This document shows, one piece after another, positions 30,803-37,331 of a DNA stretch of 37,331 nt. The notes under the pieces are model-generated. The model was not told where the DNA came from. It worked only from the letters and a program-made list of their open reading frames with translations, and ran no database searches. The stretch's first letter is position 1; each line of letters starts with the position of its first letter. Both the position numbers and the translations under genes were made by a program. Location of the stretch: positions 1 through 37,331 of the forward strand of contig JBEKJU010000014.1 of NCBI GenBank assembly GCA_050011095.1, in the 5' to 3' direction. Source of the stretch: JBEKJU01 sp050011095. GTDB lineage: Bacteria > Desulfobacterota > Syntrophorhabdia > Syntrophorhabdales > WCHB1-27.

Positions 30803-32485
30803 ATGTTAAAAGACGCATACGATCTGAGCTTTTACGAATTTGACGACGAGAAGGACCCGAAGGAGTACGGGGTGCTCCTGTGCGACGTGGTCCACGGAAG
30901 ACCGCCCATGAAGCCGGCATATATCGGCATCGGCTGGTACTGGTACTATCACGGCATCCGCTACGCGGCGGGAAACCTGAGCCTGCCCACCACGCACGGC
31001 TGGGACTCGCGCTTTGTCAACGGCTACCCGTATATTACGGCCATCAAGACCACAGCGGAAGAGGCAAGGGCGAGGGAGCCCGTCTTCAGGGAGAAAATCA
31101 AGCCTTTTCTAGAGGACTTCGACGGTGTCTGGGACCCTATGAAGAAGGACCTGCTTGCCACCTACAAGGCCGCAAGAGAGTCACGGGGGCTCATGGAGTG
31201 GGATGATATAAGGAAGCTGAGCAACCCCGAGCTTCTCTCCTTTTTCCTCGATTTTGCCTTCGTCATAAACCGGAAGGAGGGAGAGGTCCATTTCTTCATG
31301 CTCATGGCCGCCTATTACATAAGCGGCCTCTTTCAGGAGATGTGGCGCACCATGTTCGGGGTCGAGCCGGGTATCGATCCGAGCTTTCACCGGCTCATGT
31401 CAGGATTCGAGGCCGCCGATATTATCTTTACCCGGGACCTGTGGACGCTCGGACGGAAAGCGGTCGACGCGGGTCTCGAGGATGTGTTCAAAAAGAACAA
31501 CGACGAGGACGTGCTCGACGCGTTGAAGGCGAGCGAGGCAGGCAGGCAGTGGTCCAAGGCCTATCACGAGTTTCTCCTGGAGCATGGATGGAGGGCCGAC
31601 CGGATGCACGCATACGATTACCCGACATGGCTCGAGAAACCGAGTATCGGCATGGCCCGGATAAAGTTCATGATGTCGGAGGCCGTCTTCCCCTTCGACG
31701 CAAACCGTGAGCGGGTCAACAGGGAAAGACAGGAGGCCGAGGCGGAAATCGTCACCAAAATACCGGAGGCACAGAGGCCCGCCTTCGGACTGCTCATGAA
31801 GGCCGCCCAGAAATCGGGCTATTGGAGCGAGGACCACGGCTACTACTGCGACCTTTACATAGGAGCCATGGGCCGGTGGATCCTCTCGGAGTTCGGCAGA
31901 CGCTTCGCGGAGGCGGGATGCATCGACGATGCCGAAGACGTGCATTATCTCCATCCGAACGAGATACGGAAGGCCGCGATACCGATGGGAAGGATCAACC
32001 TGCGTCCCTACGTGGAGCGCCGGAAAAAGCAGCACAGCCAATACCTCGAGATGGAGCCGGCTCCATTCTTCGGTGACATCAGCCTCGCCCAGTCCGTGCT
32101 GAAAAGCGACCCGACCCTCACCGTATCCACACAGCTCCCCATAGTGCGGGAAGAGTTGAAGGCCGACCTGTATGGCGCGGCGGGCGCGCCGGGTTTCGCG
32201 GAAGGCATCGCCCGGGTCATTCTCAGCTTCGATCAGCTCTCACAGATAAAACCGGGAGAAATACTGGTTGCGCCCGGCACTTCGGCGTCCTGGACGGTCG
32301 TTTTCAGTGTCATCAAGGCACTCGTCACCGACGGCGGAGGCGCCCTCTCCCATCCCGTGATCATGGCGCGGGAGTTCGGCGTCCCCTGTGTATCGGGCTG
32401 TGTGGAAGCCACACAGAAGATCAAAACCGGCCAGAAAATACGGGTTGACGGCGACCGGGGAGTAGTCTTTATTCTCGACAAGTGA
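30803..32485 (+). CDS. Split dikinase, substrate-binding and His-swivel subunit (phenylphosphate-synthase alpha-like)
   Basis: A 560-residue protein: about 470 residues of a largely helical substrate-binding region (WYWYYHGIRYAAGNLSLP, then DVHYLHPNEIRKA) and a C-terminal PEP-utilizing swivel domain. The phospho-accepting His 517 lies in TDGGGALSHPVIMAREFG, preceded by PGEILVAPGTSASW. The family TIM barrel that binds PEP is absent. Together with the 339-residue subunit (899 residues in all) it reproduces the ATP-domain/substrate-domain/His-domain order of rifampin phosphotransferase and the two large subunits of phenylphosphate synthase. The expected reaction is ROH + ATP + H2O to RO-phosphate + AMP + Pi, with the alcohol or enol unknown. 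SD AAGGGGGG; the stop codon starts an inverted repeat. Confidence 0.87.
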   Translation: MLKDAYDLSFYEFDDEKDPKEYGVLLCDVVHGRPPMKPAYIGIGWYWYYHGIRYAAGNLSLPTTHGWDSRFVNGYPYITAIKTTAEEARAREPVFREKIKPFLEDFDGVWDPMKKDLLATYKAARESRGLMEWDDIRKLSNPELLSFFLDFAFVINRKEGEVHFFMLMAAYYISGLFQEMWRTMFGVEPGIDPSFHRLMSGFEAADIIFTRDLWTLGRKAVDAGLEDVFKKNNDEDVLDALKASEAGRQWSKAYHEFLLEHGWRADRMHAYDYPTWLEKPSIGMARIKFMMSEAVFPFDANRERVNRERQEAEAEIVTKIPEAQRPAFGLLMKAAQKSGYWSEDHGYYCDLYIGAMGRWILSEFGRRFAEAGCIDDAEDVHYLHPNEIRKAAIPMGRINLRPYVERRKKQHSQYLEMEPAPFFGDISLAQSVLKSDPTLTVSTQLPIVREELKADLYGAAGAPGFAEGIARVILSFDQLSQIKPGEILVAPGTSASWTVVFSVIKALVTDGGGALSHPVIMAREFGVPCVSGCVEATQKIKTGQKIRVDGDRGVVFILDK

Positions 32486-32636
32486 TACCGAGTTGCTTAT
32501 CTTCGGCACCACCCACGCCTCTTCGGCGTGGGTACCCGGGCGGCTTTGATGCGCAGGCGTTGGCGTACTGGTAGTACGTTGAGGAGAGCTTTGATGCGAC
32601 AACAAAGGTGTGGCGAAGATAAGCGACTCGGTATCA
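32483..32636. repeat. 154-bp palindromic element with imperfect inverted-repeat ends
   Basis: The left arm (from 32483, TGATACCGAGTTGCTTATC...) is complementary to the right arm (ending 32636) over about 28 nt with a few mismatches. Inside are ACCCACGCC/GGCGTGGGT (32511-32533), CGTACT/AGTACG (near 32563-32577) and two copies of CTTTGATGCG. It begins at the stop codon of the dikinase alpha gene, and its layout resembles the 2116-2243 element. Confidence 0.65.
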
Positions 32637-32703
32637 TTGCCGGCAGCGAAAGATGGAAGCAGGACCGCGGGCCCTAAGGGGGGCGAAAGGAGGAATACCA
32701 CCG

Positions 32704-33321
32704 ATGGACCGGAATAAGCTGAAAGCCAAGGTGGATCCGGCGTCGACCGCGCTCGTCATCATCGACATGCAGAAAGATTACTGCTGCGAGGGCGGGACCT
32801 TTCACAGGAGGGGCTTCGATGTAAGGCCCGCGCAGGAAGTGGCGGCAAAGCTCAACCTGTTCCTTGAGAAGACCCGCGGGGTCTTACAACACATTGTCCA
32901 TCTGAGGATGACCAAAGTGGCGGCCCTTTCTTCACCCGTATCGGCCGAGCTTTACGAGCGGCTGGGGGTGGAGAGAGGGTACGACCCGGCCTACGCTGAA
33001 TTCTACGAGGTCGTACCGCGTGAGGGGGAGACGGTTATACCGAAATACACATACTCGGGATTCGTCTCGACGTACCTCGATCGATTCCTGCGCGCGAACG
33101 ACATCAAGACCCTTGTAATCACGGGCATCGCGACGAACATTTGCGTCGATTCAACGGCCAGGGACGCCTTCATGCGGGGTTACTACGTCGTTGTGCCTTC
33201 GGATTTGACGGAAGGAACAAGCGCGGAAGCGACGCGCCACGCGCTTTTGAATATCGACGGGTTCTACGGCGAGGTTGTCGATTCGGAAAGCCTGCTTCGG
33301 TGCTGGGATATCACGGTGTGA
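32704..33321 (+). CDS. Isochorismatase-like cysteine hydrolase
   Basis: A 205-residue cysteine hydrolase with the complete family triad: Asp 21 (ALVIIDMQKDY), Lys 114 (VIPKYTYSGF) and Cys 147 in GIATNICVDSTARDAF with the usual cis-peptide environment. Members cleave nicotinamide, ureido, biuret or isochorismate-type bonds; the RutB/N-carbamoyl branch is a fair match by length, but the substrate is not readable. ATG at 32704 has an AAGGAGG SD about 10 nt upstream; the earlier frame start at 32653 overlaps the SD region and is rejected. It lies between the dikinase and the CoA synthetase, so it may process a nitrogen-containing or amide intermediate, or it may be incidental. The following 260 bp hold no gene. 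Confidence 0.88.
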   Translation: MDRNKLKAKVDPASTALVIIDMQKDYCCEGGTFHRRGFDVRPAQEVAAKLNLFLEKTRGVLQHIVHLRMTKVAALSSPVSAELYERLGVERGYDPAYAEFYEVVPREGETVIPKYTYSGFVSTYLDRFLRANDIKTLVITGIATNICVDSTARDAFMRGYYVVVPSDLTEGTSAEATRHALLNIDGFYGEVVDSESLLRCWDITV

Positions 33322-33581
33322 GGGCAGCCCGCGGATGCCCCGGCCGCTATACGCGATGCCGCCCTCCGGGCCTGTCGGAAGGCATACCGGGCGTCGGACG
33401 TTCTTGAGGGGTACATAAGAAGTTTTCCACTCCCCCATCTCTCCTGGGAAAAGTGCTGACAGAATGCCCCCTACGCCGGTACGGAATGGAATAGCAAAGT
33501 GGGAGGACCTGGTTCCACCATCCGCTCATTGTCGGTCCGAAGGATCGACTGCCCGGGACGCGATCACCTAAAGGAGGCTGT

Positions 33582-35498
33582 ATGTCAGCCGGCACCGGAT
33601 ATTCCACACTATACGAGAGGTCAATAAACGACCGGGAAGGCTTCTGGGGAGAAGCCGCGGATGCGATCTCCTGGACCAAAAGATGGGACAAGGTAGTAGA
33701 TGGAGGGAATAAGCCGTTCTACCGCTGGTTTACGGGGGGCGAGCTGAACACCTGCTATAACGCCGTTGACATTCACGTGGAGAACGGCCGGGGAGATCAG
33801 GTCGCGATCATCTACGACAGCCCTGTGACGGGCACCATACAGAGGATACGATACAGGGAGCTTCAGGAAGCGGTATCGCGGTTCGCGGGTGCCCTAAAGG
33901 CGCGGGGCATCGAGAAGGGTGACCGGGTGGTCATCTACATGCCGATGATTCCGCAGGCCCTTACGGCCATGCTGGCTTGCGCGAGGATCGGGGCTATCCA
34001 TTCGGTGGTCTTTGGCGGGTTCGCCCCCAATGAGTTGGCAAAACGCATCAACGACGCCTTTCCCAGGGTCATCGTATCGGCCTCATGCGGGATCGAAGGG
34101 GGAAAGGTGATACCCTATAAGCCCCTCCTCGACAAGGCAATAGAATCCGCCGAACGTAAGCCCGAGGCATGCATCATATACCAGCGGCCACAGGCGGAGG
34201 CCCAACTCATCCAGGGCCGCGATTTTGAGTGGGAGACGGTTATGGGGCAGGCAAGTCCTGCTGCCTGCGTTCCGGTATCCGCAACCGATCCCCTCTACGT
34301 TCTCTATACTTCAGGCACAACGGGGATGCCGAAGGGGGTCGTGAGGGATAACGGGGGCCATGCGGTAGCGTTAAAATGGTCGATGAAGTACTTTTACGGG
34401 GTCGAGCCCGGCGAGGTATTCTGGGCGGCTTCGGACATCGGCTGGGTAGTGGGCCATTCCTACATTGTATATGCCCCGCTTCTCGCGGGATGCACCACCG
34501 TTCTCTACGAGGGGAAGCCTGTCGGCACGCCTGATCCGGGCGCCTTCTGGCGGACCATCTCCGAGCATGGCGTATCGGTGTTCTTTACAGCCCCGACTGC
34601 GTTGCGGGCGATCAAAAGGGAGGATCCCAAAGGGGAATTTCTAAGGAAGTACGATATCGGCACGTTGAGGTACCTCTTCCTGGCCGGCGAGCGTCTCGAT
34701 CTCGATACGTATCACTGGGCAAGGGAACTCCTTGGCATTCCCGTGATCGATCACTGGTGGCAGACCGAAACAGGGTGGGCCATCGCGGGAAATTGCATGG
34801 GGATAGAACCGCTGCCCGTTAAGGCAGGTTCTCCTACGAAGGCTGTTCCCGGATATGACATCCAGATCGTTGACGAGGATGGAAAGAAAGTTCCCGCCGG
34901 TACCGACGGGGTTGTGGCGATCAGGCTCCCGCTCCCTCCCGGCTGTCTTTCCACTTTGTGGAACAACGATGAGAAATTCCTCGATTATCTGAGGCCCATT
35001 CCGGGCTTCTACGTCACGGGTGATTCCGGCCATTTCGACGAAGACGGTTACCTTTTCATCATGGGACGTATCGATGAGGTGATCAACGTCGCGGGACACC
35101 GGTTATCGACGGGCGCGATGGAAGAGATCGTGGCGAGGCACCCCGACGTTGCCGAATGTGCGGTGCTCGGGGTGGAAGATCAGCTCAAGGGCCAGCTGCC
35201 CTTCGGCTTTGTAGTCCTGAAAGCCGGGAGCGGCAGGGAGCATGGAGAGGTAACGCGGGAGCTGGTGCAGATGGTTCGTGCCGAAATCGGCCCGGTTGCC
35301 TGCTTTAACATGTGTCTGGTGGTAGATGCGCTCCCGAAGACGCGAAGCGGCAAGATCCTGAGAGGAACGATGAGCAGGATAGTGGATGGCAAGGAGTATC
35401 AAGTGCCTTCGACGATAGATGACCCAGGTGTGCTCGGCAGGATTGAGGAGGCGGTGAAGAGGGCAGGATCCGGAAAAGGGCGGAAGAGGGATGGATAG
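33582..35498 (+). CDS. Acetyl/propionyl-CoA synthetase-like ligase (PrpE family)
   Basis: A 638-residue short-chain acyl-CoA synthetase. The N-terminal ACS cap starts with FWGEAADAISWTKRWDKVVD. The core has LYVLYTSGTTGMPKGVV, DHWWQTETGWAIAGN and VTGDSGHFDEDGYLFIMGR. The hinge region DEVINVAGHRLSTGAMEE and the acetylatable catalytic Lys in LPKTRSGKILRGTM are intact. Its features (VRDNGGHAVALKWSMKYFYG) favour PrpE-type over canonical Acs. SD AAAGGAGG lies 6 nt before the ATG. It could activate propionate, acetate, acetoacetate or another short acid formed downstream of the carboxylase. Confidence 0.93.
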   Translation: MSAGTGYSTLYERSINDREGFWGEAADAISWTKRWDKVVDGGNKPFYRWFTGGELNTCYNAVDIHVENGRGDQVAIIYDSPVTGTIQRIRYRELQEAVSRFAGALKARGIEKGDRVVIYMPMIPQALTAMLACARIGAIHSVVFGGFAPNELAKRINDAFPRVIVSASCGIEGGKVIPYKPLLDKAIESAERKPEACIIYQRPQAEAQLIQGRDFEWETVMGQASPAACVPVSATDPLYVLYTSGTTGMPKGVVRDNGGHAVALKWSMKYFYGVEPGEVFWAASDIGWVVGHSYIVYAPLLAGCTTVLYEGKPVGTPDPGAFWRTISEHGVSVFFTAPTALRAIKREDPKGEFLRKYDIGTLRYLFLAGERLDLDTYHWARELLGIPVIDHWWQTETGWAIAGNCMGIEPLPVKAGSPTKAVPGYDIQIVDEDGKKVPAGTDGVVAIRLPLPPGCLSTLWNNDEKFLDYLRPIPGFYVTGDSGHFDEDGYLFIMGRIDEVINVAGHRLSTGAMEEIVARHPDVAECAVLGVEDQLKGQLPFGFVVLKAGSGREHGEVTRELVQMVRAEIGPVACFNMCLVVDALPKTRSGKILRGTMSRIVDGKEYQVPSTIDDPGVLGRIEEAVKRAGSGKGRKRDG

Positions 35499-35659
35499 CG
35501 CGGACCATGGGGACGTTTTTGGCAAAGCCGCACTGCCCGTTGGCAGGCCGTGGAAAGCGGATATTCATTGACAGACGAGGCGTGGGCGGCGGTTGCTCAT
35601 GCACCGCGAGCGCGGAAGGCGGTGTCGAGCCGGGAGCCCAAAATGGAGAGAGGTGAGAA

Positions 35660-37090
35660 ATGATAGGCATTACATCGGTGGGGGCCTATATCCCCATGTA
35701 TAGACTGAGCCGGAACGAAATAGGCAAAATGTGGCGAACGAGAGGCGGCGATGGAGAAAAAGCCGTTGCGGGTTATGACGAAGACACCGTGACAATGGCC
35801 GTGGCTGCCGCGCTCGACTGTATTGGGCGGAGTGAAAATGGGGTGGGCGCATTGTACCTTGCTACTACCACGTCCCCGTATCTCGAAAAACAGAGCGCCG
35901 CCACGATTGCCCGCGCTGTTGACCTGGACAGGCACTGCCATACCGCGGATTTCACCAATTCCCTGAGGGCGGGAATGAGCGCGATGAAGTCGGCCATGGA
36001 TGCGGTGAGTGCCGGATCGGTCGGGCAGGTAGCAGTAGTTGCCTCCGACTGCCGTATCGGCGCGCCGAGAGGAATACTAGAACAGAACCTCGGGGACGGC
36101 GCGGCCGCGCTGACGATAGGATCGAGTGGCGTCATTGCGGCCATTGAAGGAAGCTATTCCATCTCTCACGATTTTACTGACTTGTGGCGAACCGATCACG
36201 ACGCCTTTCCACGGTCGGGAGAAGCCCGGTTTATCGAAGAGGTGGGGTATACGCCCTCGATGCAGGAAGCCATGTCGGGACTCATGGAAAAGTATTCAAT
36301 GAACCCGAAAGATTTTTCGAAAGTCGTCTTCTATGGGCCCCACAATCGAGCGCATGCAGACCTGGCGAAGAAGCTGGGCTTTGACAAATCCCAGGTACAG
36401 GACACCCTCTTTTCCCGAATCGGCAATACCGGGACAGCGGCGGCCTTCATCATGCTCGTGGCTGCCCTCGAGGAGGCGAAGAAGGGCGAGGCGATTCTCT
36501 TTGCCGCTTACGGAGATGGGGCCGATGCGTTCGTGCTCCGCGCTACCGAACAGGCAAAAAACATTCGCAGGGAACCCACGATGGAACAGAGAACGGCGGG
36601 AAAGGTCAATATAGATTACGGGACCTATCTCTACTGGCGAGAGCTTGTGCCTGTTGAGGCGTCGGGACTTCCCGAGCGCGCCGAACCTTCGCTGGCAACA
36701 CGATGGAGAGAACGGAAAAACATTTCGGCGCTTTATGGTTTCAAATGCAATAAGTGCGGAACGCCTCAACTGCATCCGATCGGACAGAATATGCGGATTT
36801 GTGTCGCGTGCCAGGCAAAGGACGATTTTGAACCCTACAAGTTCTCGGACAAGACGGGAAAACTCTTCACCTACGCGATTGATCAGCTTCAGCCTACAAG
36901 GAATCCCCCCGGTCTCAACGGCGTTATCGACTTCGACGGCGGCGGAAGACTGATCTGCGAACTGACCGACTATGACATCGAGAAGGCCCATGTAGGCATG
37001 CCGGTAAAGATGACGTTTCGAAAACTGGCTCAGGGGAACGGCATAGTCAACTACTACTGGAAAGCAAAACCGTTCGCGAAAGGCGTTTGA
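35660..37090 (+). CDS. HMG-CoA synthase-like protein fused to DUF35 zinc-ribbon/OB domain
   Basis: A 476-residue fusion. Residues about 1-330 form a thiolase-fold HMG-CoA synthase-like domain (IGITSVGAYIPMYRLSR; YDEDTVTMAVAAA; a catalytic-type His in FYGPHNRAH; RIGNTGTAAAF). Residues about 355-476 carry a zinc ribbon (CNKCGTPQLHP ... CVAC) and OB fold of the DUF35 type that binds acyl-CoA and docks thiolases. At the position of the nucleophilic Cys the protein reads DFTNSLRAGMSAMKS, with Ser 101, so ordinary HMG-CoA condensation is doubtful. It is followed by a thiolase, the usual DUF35/thiolase partnership. SD GAGAGGTGAG precedes the ATG. Likely a thiolase complex subunit or a condensing/cleaving enzyme in the island pathway. 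Confidence 0.87.
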   Translation: MIGITSVGAYIPMYRLSRNEIGKMWRTRGGDGEKAVAGYDEDTVTMAVAAALDCIGRSENGVGALYLATTTSPYLEKQSAATIARAVDLDRHCHTADFTNSLRAGMSAMKSAMDAVSAGSVGQVAVVASDCRIGAPRGILEQNLGDGAAALTIGSSGVIAAIEGSYSISHDFTDLWRTDHDAFPRSGEARFIEEVGYTPSMQEAMSGLMEKYSMNPKDFSKVVFYGPHNRAHADLAKKLGFDKSQVQDTLFSRIGNTGTAAAFIMLVAALEEAKKGEAILFAAYGDGADAFVLRATEQAKNIRREPTMEQRTAGKVNIDYGTYLYWRELVPVEASGLPERAEPSLATRWRERKNISALYGFKCNKCGTPQLHPIGQNMRICVACQAKDDFEPYKFSDKTGKLFTYAIDQLQPTRNPPGLNGVIDFDGGGRLICELTDYDIEKAHVGMPVKMTFRKLAQGNGIVNYYWKAKPFAKGV

Positions 37091-37155
37091 CAGGTCCTGC
37101 GGCACGCATCGGACCTATCAAAAAAGGATCGAAAAGATCAATTTTAGGAGTTGCC

Positions 37156-37331
37156 ATGGAAAGCATAAAAGACAAAGTCGCAATAGTGGGCATGGGTTGT
37201 ACGAGGTTTGGGGAACGATGGGACATGGGTGTTGAGGACCTTCTTGTCGAGGCGGCCTACGAGGCTTTTGAGGATGCGGGCATTCAACCTAAGGATATTC
37301 AGGCGGCGTGGATAGGAACGGTCTTCTCGGG
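37156..37331 (+). CDS. Thiolase (SCP2/acetyl-CoA acetyltransferase-like), partial
   Basis: The first 58 codons of a thiolase, truncated by the window end. ATG at 37156 with a TAGGAG SD. Residues (VAIVGMGCTRFGERWDMGVE, then DLLVEAAYEAFEDAGI) match the start of archaeal/SCP2-type thiolases that work with HMGS-like and DUF35 partners. Catalytic Cys and His lie outside the window. A short hairpin (AGGTCC/GGACCT, 37091-37116) sits between this gene and the HMGS-like gene. The pair likely makes a thiolytic or Claisen enzyme complex ending the pathway in acetyl-CoA-type products. Confidence 0.85.
   Translation, partial: MESIKDKVAIVGMGCTRFGERWDMGVEDLLVEAAYEAFEDAGIQPKDIQAAWIGTVFS

Noticed and set aside
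29673..32485. Ordinary PEP synthase or pyruvate phosphate dikinase split by a frameshift
   Set aside because: Both parts have their own start, SD and a 110-bp spacer, and the PEP/pyruvate-binding barrel is absent altogether, so this is a different two-subunit dikinase.
29673..37331. Firm assignment to phenol degradation
   Set aside because: Phenylphosphate-synthase-like architecture is suggestive, but no UbiD-type phenylphosphate carboxylase, 4-hydroxybenzoyl-CoA reductase or benzoyl-CoA genes are in the window.

Overview
The window looks like chromosomal DNA of a strictly anaerobic, GC-rich bacterium, most likely a deltaproteobacterium or a syntrophic relative such as Syntrophorhabdales or Syntrophales. 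That assignment is an inference. It rests on an HdrCBA plus Flx-like electron-bifurcation operon, two CoA ligases, a phenylphosphate-synthase-like split dikinase, DUF2844/DUF3443 exported proteins and abundant palindromic repeats. I saw no rRNA, tRNA, CRISPR array or transposase gene.

Layout. Positions 1-5.5 kb hold ordinary genes: an EF-G paralogue, an orphan BrnA-like antitoxin, an outer-membrane protein, D-aminoacyl-tRNA deacylase, an isoprenylcysteine-methyltransferase-like membrane protein and a MauE/DoxX-like membrane protein. Positions 5.6-12.9 kb are a loose accessory region. It has a THUMP-domain rRNA methyltransferase, a Ser-rich protein, a small lipoprotein with a tiny membrane protein, a short hypothetical gene and the DUF2844-DUF3443 pair. 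These are separated by long gaps carrying an interspersed hairpin-rich repeat and other palindromes.

Positions 13.0-20.0 kb form one tight operon, hdrC-hdrB-hdrA-mvhD/flxD-like-FrhB-like Fe-S protein-Fe-S dicluster protein-FAD/NAD(P)H oxidoreductase. Most of its genes overlap. It would build a cytoplasmic NAD(P)H-linked electron-bifurcating complex acting on a disulfide and ferredoxin. The start of hdrA is duplicated around an inserted repeat block.

Positions 20.0-37.3 kb look like a catabolic island. A LysR regulator is transcribed away from a CaiC-like acyl-CoA ligase. An MFS carrier follows, and then a long run: biotin-dependent carboxyltransferase/BCCP, biotin carboxylase, Tm-1-like (UPF0261) protein, the two halves of a split PEP-synthase-like dikinase, a cysteine hydrolase, a PrpE-like CoA synthetase, an HMG-CoA-synthase-like/DUF35 fusion and a thiolase cut by the window edge. 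Three transcription starts in the island (ligase, MFS, carboxylase) share a 33-nt promoter block with a palindrome next to a TTGCA -35 element, which suggests a single LysR regulon.

Working hypothesis (inference): a carrier brings in a substrate, the dikinase phosphorylates a hydroxyl or enol at the cost of ATP to AMP plus Pi, the biotin enzyme carboxylates it, and the CoA ligases and thiolase-type enzymes turn the acid into acyl-CoA products. The Hdr-Flx complex would recycle reduced cofactors. The carboxyltransferase has Glu where the family carries its metal-binding carbamylated Lys, and the HMGS-like enzyme has Ser where the catalytic Cys is expected, so the chemistry may differ from the textbook families.
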